Source: Anniella stebbinsi (taxonomy: Eukaryota > Chordata > Lepidosauria > Squamata > Anniellidae). From it: a stretch of DNA of 64,000 nt. A program made the translations under genes and the position numbers. The notes under the pieces are model-generated. The model ran no database searches, was not told the DNA's origin, and saw nothing but the letters and a program-made list of their open reading frames with translations. Below, one piece after another: positions 1 through 12,598 of this stretch. Each line of letters begins with the position of its first letter. Within the stretch, counting starts at the first letter, position 1. The stretch is from positions 61,543,001-61,607,000 of the forward strand of contig JARDYH010000002.1 of NCBI GenBank assembly GCA_029215795.1. Direction: 5' to 3'.

Positions 1-560
1 CCCAACAGCAACGAGCCAGCCTCCGCCGCCGCCGCCGCCTCTCTCCGGCTTCCCCACCCGTGCCGGCCAGCCAAACCGAACCCAGCACAACCTAACCTGC
101 TACCTCCCGCCTCCCTCGCCTCCTCTCAGGCCCCAATGGGGCGGAAGGGCGGGGAGAAGCGGTAGCTGTCGGCCCAGATAGCTTCGTAAGGTGCAGTAGG
201 GAAGAGGCGGGACTCAGTGAGGAATATGTTAGGCTGAGAACGCGCGCACGGCACGCACGCAGGCGGTTGAAAAACGAGGAAGGCGGATGCTGAGCTGAGG
301 CGGTGTTGGGGCTAGTGAGTTATTCCGGGCTAAGGAAAGTCGAGGAAGCCGAGTCGCACAACTCCGGGTTAAATTAGCACATAATGGCGGCGGACGGGCG
401 CCAAAGGAGCGAGGCGTATGAGTCCGGCTCCGTGAAGCTTCGCCTGACGTGCTGCCAGCCTGACTCAGTTTCCCGCCGCGGGGAGGAAGGTGCTGGGTGG
501 GTTTCTTCTGGAATATGGAGGAGGGTTGAACGCCAACCAAGATTTCGTTCTCCTGCCTAG
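1..560 (-). promoter_or_regulatory. FEM1C: CpG island, probable FEM1C promoter / 5' exon region
   Basis: GC-rich and CpG-rich sequence with a GCC run near 25-40, several GC boxes (for example around 136-155) and an inverted CCAAT motif near 134. It falls to AT-rich DNA after about 560. No coding exon or clear minus-strand splice donor is visible. The FEM1C label is inference only: TICAM2 and TMED7 lie to the right on the minus strand, and in amniotes FEM1C follows TICAM2 on the same strand. FEM1C is the substrate receptor of a CUL2 ubiquitin ligase. The many open frames here (for example 229-540 minus) are typical of stop-poor CpG islands and are not called as genes. Confidence 0.45.
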
Positions 561-944
561 TTGCCAGAAGGATCTACGGTCAAAAACGAGAGAAAGAATG
601 TTTGGTGTTTTCGTTGTGTCATCGTGTCCTTATTTTCTATAAGGTGCACTTAAAAAGACAAGACAACAGTACCGTTTAGAAGCAACATTCTGGACATGTT
701 CAAAGGCGTTCTGGGAGAAGTTGTTTCCCATCAGAGGAAGGACACTCTAGATGTGCTCAGAAACACCATATTCTTCGATTTTACAAAATAGTTTGGTTTT
801 CTTTAGAAACGAAAGGTATTTTGAAAATACATATGTATATATATATATATATTAATTATTTTTTTAAAGAAAAACCCTGCTATGTTTATCCCGGTGGTAG
901 GCACTCTTGACAACAACAGTTGACAACACTAAAAACACACACTA
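561..944. other. AT-rich spacer with a short (TA)n tract
   Basis: No gene seen. A TA-rich microsatellite lies at about 831-853. Confidence 0.6.
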
Positions 945-1170
945 TGGCTGAATTCGGACGACACAATAAACAACTGGAGGGGGAAACAATCGTCAGTTGT
1001 ATTGATTATCGTGTAATCTGAATGCTGCCATAGTCAACTCAGCGCTGATCCTAATCCACACCACAGTTGATTATTTATTACCATGTTGTGTGGGGAGTAC
1101 CCCCTAGATGAACAACTGTAAAGTTGATTATTACCCCACGGTTGACTATCGTGTTGTCCGAATTCAGCCA
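945..1170. mobile_element. MITE-A copy 1 (226 bp, terminal inverted repeats)
   Basis: The ends are inverted copies of TGGCTGAATTCGGAC followed by RACACRATA, about 24 bp each. A second copy lies at 8688-8915. A third, imperfect inverted copy of the terminal motif sits inside the element near 1000-1030. No coding capacity. A target duplication is not evident, so the superfamily is unassigned. Confidence 0.8.
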
Positions 1171-3956
1171 TTCAGAAAATTCTGTTAGAATTTCAGTTGG
1201 AGGGGGAAGGCTGTTGGGTGTCTCATCATTCTGTAACTTATTAACTTTAAAGCTTATCGTCTATAAAACTTAGCTGAGGGATAAAAGCTACCTTTAGATG
1301 TGGGAAGGGGTGTCTGTTTTCCTTCTAGAAGTACTGAGGCAAATGGCAAGGTGCAGACATGGCCAGCTGGTACTATCTGCTCAGCAGCTGGCTACAAAAA
1401 TAGTGTCTTTTGGTCCAAGACCTGTAGGTGACCATCCAGTTATAAGAGTTAAAAGAGACACACAAATGAAGCCTGACAGCCCTCCATACTAATAAGATAG
1501 GGTCTTCTGTATTGAGACACATCTGCTAACCATGATGCAATAATAGGTTGGGTGTAGACATAGATTTAATGCATGCATATATGCACAGTGAAGTCAGTGG
1601 GTTTACTTAAAGCACCCCCCTAGAATTGGGCAGTCAGTAGCCTTTGAAAAGTCACTGTGGCTCAGGCTAACCTACCTTGCAGGAGAAGAGAAGGAAATTT
1701 TTACATTGTAAAACTCAACATCAGTACTGTTATAGATATTGTAAAAGTAATCTTTAAATTGGAGGAGGGTTTACAGAGGGCCAGATGAGGAAGCACAGCA
1801 GTGACCAATAGACACTGTGTTAGAATAGCCTATAAGGCAAATATTTTTTCTAATAATCCCAGATGGCATAAACACTCAAGCAGCGTCACACACAACAGGA
1901 CAAGATGGGGGGAAAACCAAAATTAGATTACTTGCCAAGGTGACTAGGGATAAAATTGTTTCATGCCTTCAAATATGACAGTCCAGAATATGAAAGCTAA
2001 GGTTGCAAGTCTAAGCATACTTTACAGCCCGATGCTGATGCAAAATGCAGTCTTGACTTTTCTAATTGGAGCCTGGGGTTTTGTTTCAGATCACACGATT
2101 CCACCACTGTATGAGTTTCATTGAATCCCAAGTTTGTTTCTGAGCACAACTTGAAGTGCTGGTTATAATCTTTAAAGCCCTTATCAGTTTGGAACCAGAT
2201 TCTTGAAGAACAGTCTTCTACATGATCCTGCCATTCTGATAAAATACTTGGTGTAGGCCCTAGCGCCATGTCCCATCACTGACATATCTAGTTGGTGGGC
2301 ATGCAGGACAGGGCATTCTCTATTGTGCCCCAGGACAAGGCATTCTCTATTGTGCCCCAGGATTGGGAACAGTTTGCTGCTTGGAAAAAACAATACTATT
2401 TGTTCCGGCTTTTGGATTCATCTGTTGATTTTTTTAAAAAACTGGGTGTGATGTTTTGATATTTTTGCATAGTGCTCTCATAGTGATTGTATTGTACACA
2501 AAGTTTTAATTGTATTATTGGTAGCTGGCTTGAAGGTTCTGAAATGGAAAGCCAACAGCAAACTTGCTTTCTACATTCTCATGTAGCCAAAATGACACCA
2601 CCTGCTCACAAGAAGGAGGTATCAGCAGATTTCGGGAAAACCCAAGCCTTGCAGAAGTATAGTTTATTTTTAGGAAAAAGCAATAAGGGTGATAACCCAG
2701 AAACAGCTCAATGAGAACTGAGTGTGCTCAGTGACCAAAGAATGCTGTTGGGAAAGGTGGGGTGGAGGAAGCAATGGGATAGAGTATCCTGAAAACAGGC
2801 ACGGCTGCCTGCCTGAAACTCTTAAACAGCAGCAAGCCATATTGCAACATTTTGTTATTGGTCCTACTTGTTTCTAATAATAAAATATTAGCTGTACTAG
2901 TAGCATTTCACCCAAACACACCCAATCCTATCATGTTTCACCTTGTTTCCTGAACACTTTTGGAACTTTCCTGTTACATTTCCAAACTCAAGGAAAATGT
3001 GTTTACCATTTTGAATATTGGGTTGGTTAAAAGCAAATATTTAAACCAGTGGAAAATAGTTTACTCTACCCTTCATAAGGTGAGCCTGTTTTCTACCTGT
3101 TTGGCAATTATTATTTTAGTTGCCCTTTGTTGAGTTATGCAAGCCTGCAACCTCTATTGAAATCATTGTGCTGTTTCATCGTGTTGTAAATGAGCAATTC
3201 TCCAAGAATATTTTAAACGGTGATTCATGAGGGTAGAGGACTGACTAGCAAAACCCTGAGCACATTTGAGAAGAAAGCCACTCACACCATGCCTACTTGA
3301 TAGCCTTTTAGACCAGGATGGCAGAAATGTACAGAGCTGAGGCTAATTTGTGATAGGCCATAAACTGCTAGAATACTGAAAATCTCTGCTTTCAATTTGG
3401 AAAAATAGTTTATCATTCCAGAGAAATTAAATTATATGACAGCAAAATTGCCAGTGTAGTATCAGGAAGTGCTGTGGAAAACAGGTTTAATTGTGACCAG
3501 GGAGTAGATAGATATAAATTTTCTTTCCTGATTTTTTTCACTGCCTTTCAGCAAATGGCTCAAGACAGTTCTCTTCAGCAACCAACAGTGTATAAATATG
3601 CTGCAGCTCCCTAGCAATGCTAGTTTGCTAGGTCCCTTCCATACCACACAACACTGAACACTTGAATTGACTTGCAGAGGCAGAATCATGCAAGCAGATT
3701 GCTACTTAAGCTTGCATCACAGGTGGTTTTAGATGTATCATCTTAACTATAGTTAGGAGTTTAGTGCAAAGGAGTGGACAGTATACCACAATTCACCACT
3801 GCTAAAAAAAATCTTCCTAAAGAACAATCTACCACGTGTCCCTTTTAGTGACAACTCCCCTCAGAAAGCAAATGACTTCTGTTGCCTACCTTATGTGAGT
3901 AGTTGCAGCTTCTTTAGCTTTAGAGTTAGATTGCCAGGGACTCACACAGAGACTTA
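1171..3956. other. Intergenic DNA, no gene recognised
   Basis: Mostly unique, AT-rich sequence. The short ORFs at 1298-1492, 1997-2393, 2487-2714 and 3462-3689 have no recognisable domains and no exon structure. A 27-bp tandem duplication is at 2304-2358. Confidence 0.6.
2304..2358. repeat. 27-bp tandem duplication
   Basis: Two adjacent copies of a unit beginning CAGGACARGGCATTCTC, with one mismatch over the compared part. Confidence 0.85.
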
Positions 3957-5003
3957 GGTCCCTTCTACAAGATTTCAGTTTGACTCCCGGTTGCCTGATT
4001 ATGCACATCTCCTCACAATCGCTTTCACGCATTGAAGCGCATTACTGGCTGTATGAAATTCGCTTTAAAGTTGTTGACATGCATGCAAATGTTGCTGATA
4101 GTAATGGGAAACTGTCCAAACAGGTTTTGCACCCTTTATTCTCCCCGCCTATCAGAATCTCCCACTTTTGGTTTCCTAGGTTACCAGTGGAATGATGTTA
4201 ACCTGTCTGACTACCTCTCTCCCCTCCAATTTCACTGCCACCTGAAGTTTGTCCCTCCCTCCCAGAACTGCTCATGAGTAAAAGGGAATGTGCCTCAGAA
4301 CTTTCCCCCTCCAGCAGCCTTTTAAAAAGTATTTTTGGCTGCCTCTCTCTGCCCCCCACCATTTGCTGGAGAGAGAGGAAAAGAGTGAGAGACCAAAGAG
4401 AAGGAGCGAGCGAGCAAGAGAGTAGAGATCCGCACAAACGCATGCCCAAGCAGACAGGGGAAGCTGCTTCGTTCCTTCCTCCTTATTTTCCCAGCGAGAT
4501 CAATTGTTTTCCCTTGTCTCCTTCTCAATCATATGTTGTCGTTTTGGTGATGTAAAACATTCAGATGTGCACACACACACCCACACACCCAGCAAGCAAG
4601 CGAGGGGAGCAAGTGTGTGTGTGTGTGAGTCTATGGACAGAGGCAGGCATGCAGGCAAGCATGAAAACACCCTCCCCCTGTCCGCCCCCCCTTTCCCTGC
4701 TTCCCATCTCTCAGGAACCCAGCAAAAAGTGAGGGGTTGAGTTGCCTAAGCGGATCACTAATTATCCACAAACTCATGACAACAAGACCATCTGATCGTT
4801 AATGTTCCTCCTCACAAAATTGTTTACACGGACATAAGGCGCTCTTACTCCCGCAGTAAATTAAAACTCGCTATTTAGCGCGCATTCGGAAATGCGAATA
4901 ATCGGAGATTTAAAGCGCCTGGACCCCTGATTTGCGTCCGCTCTTGTAGAGGTAAATTTGGTAATGCGCCTTGAAAGAGCTTTAAATCGCTCTTGTAGAG
5001 GCA
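3957..5003. mobile_element. MITE-B relic split by about 0.7 kb of other sequence
   Basis: 3957-4100 matches one end of the MITE-B family (TTCTACAAGATTT, then GATTATGCACATCT). About 4800-5003 matches the other end (ACTCGCTATTTAGCGCGCATT, ending TCTTGTAGAGGC). The central part is replaced by about 700 bp that include a purine-rich tract and short CA and GT runs (4568-4594, 4612-4627). Whether this is a nested insertion or a longer family member cannot be settled by eye. Confidence 0.55.
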
Positions 5004-5009
5004 CCCTAT

Positions 5010-6079
5010 GCCTATACCACAAAATGTTTGAGAGTCAGACCACACATTAACACACAATGAGAAATTGTATTTTCCTACTCCAAATTGCCTGCTAGTTGTT
5101 CTTCCCCCAGAGCTGCAAGGTGAGCTGAAGCTGTTGCAAGGTAGGTAGTGAGAAATTGTAGGTAGAGCAAAGATTAAGCATTTTCCCACTCACCCGTGAC
5201 CTCAAACACATTTGTGATGCTGCCTGTTGGAAAGCGGGTGGGGTGGGGGGCAACAGGAGTGGGAAACAGCCTGCAGGAAAAGGGTTAAGAACCCACTTCT
5301 TGGTTGCCACTTGTTCACTACCCCTCTGGAAGTGTATTCCTTTTCAAAATGTGGCCAGGCACAGTTCCAAGTGTTTGCTTCTAACATTGTTTGGCCCTCA
5401 AACACAAAACCAAGATGCAGCCACTACATCTCCTACCCTGTGCTGCTGCTATATCCCACCTTCATCTCATCTGGGCTCTAGTGTTGCTCCACAGCAAGCG
5501 GGAGAGAATTAGGTAGCAGGGGTACAGGCACTGCGTCCTATCTCAAGCATTACCAGGCTCTGGATGGATTCACACAAGCTAGAATTCAAAATACATTTTG
5601 TGAACCTTCGTATTTGAAAGATAAAAACTAATTGGAGGGAAATCCAGGAAGAACAATTAACTTGATTAAGGAGCTAATTCTGTTAATTTATGAGGAAAGA
5701 TTAAAGGAATTAAAATACATTCAGCTTGACTAAATACTAAATTAAATTAGAGTGATGGTATAGAGAATACACTGAATGAAGGAATCGTTTTTGGTTATGT
5801 AAAGCTAGGAACTAGCACAAATGGGGATAAAACTTTAAAATTCAATATTTTCCAGCATAAATAAGGCCACCCGAAACTTGTCCATTGCCTAACTTAGTCA
5901 AAGTCTAGGTGGAGGAAATACACCTTTTGATTTCCACAAGCTTCTGTCCCTTCAAACAGATTTGGCAGCTCCCACTCAGGAGAGATGTCAGAGTGATGAA
6001 AATCCAACGACAGACATCTAGATTTAGCTTCTCTTCCATTGCTAGCAGAGTATGGGCCCCTATAATTTCTACCTACTGG
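5010..6079. other. Intergenic DNA, no gene recognised
   Basis: No domain, exon or clear repeat recognised. The overlapping ORFs at 5092-5512 are in alternative frames without family resemblance. Confidence 0.5.
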
Positions 6080-6215
6080 TATTGTTTTCACTTTTTTCTT
6101 GTATGTGTGGGTTGTTTTTAAAAATCTGAGTTTGTGTATTTTATCCTGATTGTAAGCTGCCTTGGATATTTTATTGAAAGGCAGGCTATAAATCTTGGTA
6201 ATAAATAAAAATAAA
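6080..6215 (+). mobile_element. LINE 3' end fragment
   Basis: A T-rich stretch, then TGTAAGCTGCCTTGGATAT, then GGCAGGCTATAAAT and an AATAAATAAAAATAAATA tail. This is the typical 3' terminus of L2/CR1-type LINEs in reptiles. No ORF remains. Confidence 0.65.
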
Positions 6216-6397
6216 TACCCACTGCATTGTAGACGCAGGGACATCACAGGCAGCTGCATTACCTCATCACCAGGAAAGTAGACTTGCTTGGTTTCTCTTT
6301 ATCACTGGCAGATATCTAAATGAACAACTGCAGTGGCTACCAGTTGGCTTAACATGGAATAGTTGAGACCTATTTAATGAAGAAAGCTGGTGTCTGG

Positions 6398-6905
6398 GGG
6401 TACTTCTAGATGGCTTATTTGTGCCTCATTGAATGCGCCCTGGCGGCATTTGCGACAGACCAGCGGGACACAAATCAGATGTACAGCCGATTTAAAGGCT
6501 CCAATTATGCGCATTTTCAAAGTGTCGATTTACCCCGACTTTAATTTTTTCTCCACAGTTCGAGCGCATTATCTTAATGTAACCAATCTATTTGGATTAA
6601 TGCTAATTGTGTGTGTAGTTTGGAGGGCAGGGCTGGTGGTGATGTCATGAGTGAATGACTTCCCCTTCGTTGCTAGAGGAAGGGGGTTGGAAAAAGGATG
6701 TGTGCTGTTCATTTTGAGTATTTGAGGTCCGCTAAGGCTTGTCTTGCTGGTATCCTGGCTGGAAAAAGGCAGGGAAACTTCTCTCTGTGTGAGAGAGTTC
6801 CTGGCATTAAGCGGCCGTCTTTTGCGCTGTTACTCAGGAGTAAGGCGCATTGAGCAGGTGGGAGGGGCTTGCTCCCCGGGAAGCTTGGCGCAGGACGTGG
6901 TCTCA
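6398..6905. mobile_element. Possible CpG-rich MITE-like element
   Basis: Begins GGGTACTTCTAGATGG, which matches the end of the MITE at 50206-50631. It contains the ATTATGCGCATT and GCGCATTA words shared with the MITE-B family. The right end is not clear; GGCGCATTGAGC lies near 6846. No gene seen. Confidence 0.4.
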
Positions 6906-8687
6906 TTTTTTCCTTAATTCCAGCCTCATTGAACTCTGTGGTTCACATTTCCTGGTGCTAGTGAATTTTGTGTTCTAGTTCCTTTTACTTCCTGAAATCT
7001 TCTTCGGCAAAGCAGTTTAATACAAAATCAAGCCCATAGGATGTTTCCAAGGAGACCCGATGTGCAACAGATTAACATCTGAAAGACAAGCGATCTTTCT
7101 ATCTGACAGGAAGAGATTGCAATGTAACTTGCTTTACCAGTTTTACCAGGTGGGCAGGGGTAACCAACGGTGGGAAATGCAGGTGGGCGGTACCAAAAGC
7201 CACTAGGGTGGTACTTTCCTCAACTTTTCCTCATTCAAGGCTCGATCTATGCTCCAACTATGATGCGAATCTACACATATAAACAATCGTAAGGTGCAGT
7301 ATATGGAACCCGTAATGAGAGTATATGGAGCTCTCGTCTACCGCTTTTAGACGTAAATTCGAATATAGGAAAAAGCGCATATTCGGAGAAACAGGCGCCA
7401 AAGCGACGTCGTATAGAGGGACCCTGGGCCATGTCGTTTGCTTTGTGTGTTTGCAGACTAAACTTCACTACCAACCCATCCCTACTCATGTTATACCCTC
7501 TGCTGGATTATAGAGATGACTGCTGTGCATGATGCATTCACCGTGCGTCATGCCAGTTGTCTCCAAGCAAGTTAACACAGCAAGCTGTATGGAGCCAGAA
7601 ATGCCAGCAAGAGAACTTTGCAAACAAAGATGACTCAAGTGATGGAGTCATCTTTCTATATACCCTTGGGAAAGGCCAAACACCCTTTCTGATCACTTGT
7701 AACATGTGACAACATTTGGCTGTTTTATGTTAGGCTATTCTACTCATCAGTAGAAACAGGGCAGAGGTGATGGGAAGGGACTTACCATCATTGTTTGATA
7801 AAAATGCTGCTTTTTTACACTATACTTTTTAATAGATAAAAAGCATTAACTCCTCCAAAACATAACTGCAAGGTTGCTAGCAGAAGGATACTTATCCTTA
7901 GGATGTTTCAGTCTTACTATCAGAAAAAAATGTCTATGTAATAGCGGTTTCTATGAAGAGACAAATAGGACAGGTATATTAATATCCTCACAGGGGAATT
8001 CTGGAGAGTAGAAATAGTCTCATTAACCCACATATCTTGCAGTTCTGATGCTGTGCAAGGTGGTTGAGAACATTTACTTTTTCCCCTCCAAGTGTGTTTG
8101 ATAAAAGGCTACTCACAATCTATCTTCCAAAATTTAAATAAGGCACATATGATACACAAGTCTCCTTTGTTGTGTTTTTATAATTCTTGTATAAATACAG
8201 ATTCTTAGACAATGCAGAGTTTGTGCTTGGATGAACAAGGCCAGTAGAATTGCCTGTGCAGAAGGTCATTTAGGAGGGCACACTTTATACAAACATGCAT
8301 CCACAACTAAGATAATGCAATCATCTCTATTCTGCTTTCTAGAGCAGACCTCTCTTCCATGATGAACAAATGGGCCCTGGAAAAAGATGAATGTGTTCAA
8401 CAAATTCTTCAGCAGAATTCCATCCTCGTTTTACTTCCTTGTTCTGTGAGAATTGCATAGGAATTAAGGCATGTTGAAGGTCTGTATACTTAAAGTAAAT
8501 GCTTGTCTGAATGTAGCCTGAGTTAATTTATGCAGTCATACATCACTTATTGAACTTCTCTCTGCCAGGAAAATCACTTGTAAGACTAAACACCTATCAT
8601 GAAATCACACGGACTGAACTGTTTATGTGAATAACTCTAATCTGAAATCAGTTTTACTCTGAAGCAATCTCATAGGGTTGTAGTCAT
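6906..8687. other. Intergenic DNA with a possible CpG-rich MITE remnant
   Basis: About 7243-7425 is CpG-rich (AATCTACAC, GGAGCTCTCGTCTACCG, GCGCATATTCGG, ending TATAGAGGGACCC) and resembles MITE-B-type elements. It is too diverged to align by eye. The remainder is unique AT-rich DNA without recognised genes. Confidence 0.45.
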
Positions 8688-8915
8688 TGGCTCAATTCGG
8701 ACGACACAATAAACAACTGGTGTGGGGGAAACAATCGTCAGTTGTTTTGACTATTGTGTCGTCTGAATGCTGCCATAATCAACTCAGTGCTGATCCTAAT
8801 CCACACCACAGTTGATTATTTATTACCATGTTGTGTGGGGAGTACCCCCTAGTTGAACAACTGTAAAGTTTATTATTACCCCACCATTGACTATCGTGTC
8901 GTCCGAATTGAGCCA
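8688..8915. mobile_element. MITE-A copy 2 (228 bp)
   Basis: Same orientation and architecture as the copy at 945-1170, with high identity throughout. The terminal inverted repeats are TGGCTCAATTCGGACGACAC and its complement. The shared subterminal words AACAACTG and GTTGATTAT suggest a folded structure. Confidence 0.8.
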
Positions 8916-9059
8916 GTGTTAGTCTAACTTATGTTCCATTCATTCCAATGGGTCTAAGTAGCCCCACTACTTTGGAACTAGCTTCCATAACAGATTCATC
9001 ATGCTCTGTCACTGCAGACTTTTAAGAATGTCTTGAAAATGTCTTATTTTATTGTGGCC

Positions 9060-9238
9060 TCTAGTGATATGACAACTGCTGTGACTGCTGTTGCTGTTTG
9101 TTGTTTCTTGTTTTTTAAATTTTAACTGTTTTGTGATTCTTGTGTTTTATATTGTTGTTGTTCCCCACCTCGATCCGGAGGGAGAGGCGGGTTATAAATT
9201 ATTATTATTATTATTATTATTATTATTGTTATTATTGC
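9060..9238 (+). mobile_element. L2-like LINE 3' end with (ATT)n tail
   Basis: Ends TTGTTCCCCACCTCGATCC, GGAGGGAGAGGCGGGTTATAA, then an ATT microsatellite at 9198-9238. The same terminus recurs at 25440-25597 and, inverted, at 57300-57660, so it marks the 3' end of one LINE family. Confidence 0.75.
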
Positions 9239-9239
9239 C

Positions 9240-9420
9240 GTTGCTGTAGTTGCTGGTTTTATTGTTGACTTTTATCATTTTTATTACTATTTATTGTGTT
9301 TATAGTTTTATTGCTTTTAACATTTTAACTGTTTTTATGCATTTTATTGTTATAAGCCGCCTTATGAGGGTCTCTTCCCTGAAAGGCAGCCAAGAAAGGT
9401 TTTAAATAAATAAACTGAAT
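9240..9420 (+). mobile_element. LINE 3' end fragment
   Basis: T-rich sequence, then TTATAAGCCGCCTTATGAGG and GGCAGCCAAGAAAGG, ending AAATAAATAAA. It is similar in type to the fragment at 6080-6215. Confidence 0.6.
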
Positions 9421-10359
9421 ACAACCTATAGACTTGTACCATACAAGATTTCCAGAATGCAGACTCACACGTCCATTTCTCCAGGCTCTGTTGGTTGTTC
9501 TTTCCCACTGCTTAGAAAGTCCTGCCATGAAATGCGAGCAGTTCACCTATTTATAGTTCTCTTTCTTTACCAATGCGACATGTTGTTTTTGTCCAATATT
9601 TTTTAAAGGTTAAATCCTGCTTGTTTTGAAAACAGTCTGCATAGGGAGCTTTTTTCACTGTGCTGGCCATGTTAGGCACATAAAAGGCTTTCTTTTCTAT
9701 CAGGGCAAAACGGAATTTATCCTAGCACACAACCCAGTGGTATGTTGAGCATTCATGCTGCTTCTCTGAGCAAGAACAACTTGTACTGCTGATCATCTGC
9801 CAGCCAGTGTCTGTTACTGTTAACTGCACCCCCTTTTTTCAGCAAAGGTCTTTAGCACAATATACTCCCTGCATAATGAAGTTGTAACTCTTTCTGCTGT
9901 ATCGTGTTTTCCCCCCTCTGGCTCTCACTGGTCTGAGTGAATTTCCCTCCTTGTTGTGCAACAGCAGGAGAGGTATAATCCGTCACAGTTGCCACTGAAA
10001 CAACAACAAAACAAAATACTCAATCATAATATTCTTGAGAGAAAGGGTTCCCAATGGGTGAAGAGCCTATACACAGAGAGCTTGACACACATAGGCTTCC
10101 TTTTCAAAAGTGTTGCACATGTGTGACACTGGGGACAGGGCTATTGGGTGCTGTTCTACTCCACTCTCCAGACATTGGATGTATGAGCAGAGGGGGTCAT
10201 TTGAACATATCTAGCTTATAACGTTTCATACTGCCCACTTCCCTAGGATGGTCAGTTATGAATTGCCAAAAAGGAAGAAATCCTTCATCACAGAAAGAGG
10301 ACACCGATTTGCATGTGCTAATTTATATGTATAGATGCAAATTTGAAAAATTTTATTAT
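9421..10359. other. Intergenic DNA, no gene recognised
   Basis: Unique-looking sequence. No domain or exon evidence. Confidence 0.5.
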
Positions 10360-10435
10360 AATTTTAATAGAAATACAGTACATCTTACTATAGTGCAGAA
10401 GCCTATGAACAGATGACTTTTGTGCCTGCCTGTTC
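10360..10435. repeat. About 75-bp duplicated segment, copy 1 (uninterrupted)
   Basis: Matches 11409-11436 joined to 12601-12650. The second copy is interrupted by the element at 11437-12598, so this copy behaves as an empty site. Confidence 0.75.
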
Positions 10436-10717
10436 AGCCTGCTGACCAGGTGCTCACTGTTGAAGGGCTACTGTTCTTACGGTTCTTTAGCTTTTTATTG
10501 GCATGAAACAGGACAGCCCTTCAAACAGAGGACATGCCTCTATAAAAGAGGACAATGGCCACTGTACCACTTTCCCTGAGTAGTGAAAAGTTCCAGAGCA
10601 GCCACCAAGTAGCAGGCTGTACAAGAAACTAGAAAGGGAGGACTCTCTTTTCACCTGGCACAATAGAAGAGTATTGTATACAATACATAACCATACTTTA
10701 GCTTAGTTAGGCTGCCA

Positions 10718-11265
10718 AATCATAGAATCATAGTAGAATTGGAAGGGGCCTATAAGGCCATTGAGTCCAAACCCCAACTCAATGCAGGAATCCACCTTAA
10801 AGCATCCCTGACAGATGGCTGTACAGATGCCTCTTGAAGGCCTCTAGTGTGGGAGAGCCCACGATCTCCCTGGCTAATTGGTTCCATTGTCGTATTGCTT
10901 TAACAGTCAGGAAGTTTTTCCTGATGTCCAGCCAGAATCTGGCTTCCTGTAACCTGAGCCCATTATTCCGTGTCCTGCACTCTGGGATGATCGAGAAGAG
11001 AACCTGGCTCTCCTCCATGTGACAACCTTTCAAGTACTTGAAGAGTGCTACTATGTCTTCCCTCAGCCTTCTCTTCTCCAGGCTAAACATGTCCAGTTCT
11101 TTCAGTCTCTCCTCATAGGGCTTTGTGTTCAGACCCCTGACCATCCTTATTGCCCTCCTCTGAACCCCCTACAGCTTGTCTGCATCCTTCTTGAAGTGTG
11201 GTGCCCAGAACTGGATGCGGTACACAAGATGAGGCCTAACCAGTGCCGAATAGAGGGGAATCAGT
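10718..11265 (-). mobile_element. CR1 LINE, 3' end with ORF2 C-terminus
   Basis: The CR1 3' terminus is present in antisense (CATAGAATCATAG at about 10719). The minus frame 11144-10797 encodes a CR1-type C-terminal segment with words such as EKRRLREDIVALFKYLKG, RFWLDIRKNF and WNQLAREIV. The element is 5'-truncated and inactive. CR1 is the dominant non-LTR family of sauropsids. Confidence 0.92.
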
Positions 11266-11436
11266 ACCTTGAATGATTTGGAAATAAAGATGGGCAAGCC
11301 GATATGAGTTCCAAAGTGAATAAAAAGAGTCCAAGACAGCTGGCAGCATTAACTGTCATTCCATCCCTGAGACCAAGAAGACCAAAGGCATGTCTAGATG
11401 GTTTTGGGAATTTTAATAGAAATACAATACATCTTA

Positions 11437-12598
11437 GAGTGACCATATGACAGGAAAAAACAGGATTTATCAGGATTTTTGGTAACAAATCCAGGAAGTG
11501 TGTGGGGGGGGGGGGAATTATGAAATTTGAAGAAAAATCAGGATTTTTTCCATCCTCCCCCCACTCAAAGGACAACTGTACTTTATAGTCAATGGGAATT
11601 AACAAAAATGCTTACAGCTCTGTCATTTTTAAATATAAAGAGATGAAACTTGGTACCATGATAGATCTCAGGTAGGGGTTTAGCCATGCCAAGTTTGAAG
11701 CAGAACCGTTCATCTGTTGATTTTTAGTTGTTTTTTTAAAAAATGAGGTTTAAAAATTATTATTTTTAAAGCCATCATTTTTAAAGCTATAGAGATGAAA
11801 CTTGGCACCATGATAGCTCTTAAGTAGGGCTTTAACCATGCCTAGTTTGAAGCATATCTGTTCATCTGTTGATTTTTAGGATTTTTTTAAAGTAGGAGTC
11901 ACTGGACATTAACAAGCAATAAGATGGCACTCTACCCTAGCCACAGGGTACAAGTGCACAGCCCAGCTGGACTGTCGAGAGATTTTGGCAGAGAGAGGGA
12001 GAGAGATTGTTTGAGGCTGGAGGCTTTGGTTTGGCTGAAATGACTTAGAGAGACAACAGAGGCTGCACAGACTATGCAATGATACCTATTGTAGCTTAGT
12101 CCCACAGTGCTGGCATGCAATGCAGGGCATTAGAAAGAGGGTCTCAGAGTCATGTGTTTGTGCAGGAAGTAGACAGGAGTTCAAAGTCTGGATGTGCAAA
12201 GTGGTGCCAACGCTCAAGCCTTGAGAAGCTAATGTATATAAGTGAGAAGTGTGAATGGGCGAAGTAGTGTCTGCCGCCCACAACACCCACCCTAATGTTA
12301 GAGTAGAAAACTTGTGACAATCATACACAAGTTTTTAAGAAATTGAAATTTATAAATAAAAAAGCCGGCAGCAAACCTTGTTAATTGCAGCGGAGTGAGG
12401 ATACAGTCAGAAAAGATAATTGAGGGATTTGTCTTAATTGTGTGCTGTAAAATTAGACATGTGACCAAGGTTATGTTCAGGTGGGCACACACCCTTGGTG
12501 CTGGATACTCCTCCTGGGGGCGGATATGTTGGTGGGCATGGTCCCCCTGGGGGCCGACCATGTTGTCCTCCTTTTTGGTTTCCAAACTATGATCACCC
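11437..12598. mobile_element. Non-autonomous DNA transposon, 1162 bp, TA target
   Basis: Flanked by TA on each side (11435-11436, 12599-12600). The inverted ends are GAGTGACCATATGA and TCATAGTTTGGAAACC in antisense, both beginning GRGTGAYCATA. The surrounding DNA matches the empty copy at 10360-10435, which defines the insertion. Internally there is a direct duplication of roughly 110 bp (about 11623-11735 and 11775-11887, offset 152). No transposase was recognised. Confidence 0.7.
11623..11887. repeat. Internal direct duplication in the 1.16-kb element
   Basis: Two copies of a segment running from CATTTTTAAA through GAGATGAAACTTGG and CCATGATAG to TTCATCTGTTGATTTTTAG, offset by about 152 bp. 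Confidence 0.75.

Noticed and set aside
229..540. 103-codon minus-strand ORF at the left edge
   Set aside because: Arg/Pro/Ser-rich CpG-island translation without domains, and the FEM1C coding exons are expected further left.
10797..11144. 115-codon ORF as a host gene
   Set aside because: It is the CR1 ORF2 C-terminus in antisense, with the CR1 3' end adjacent.
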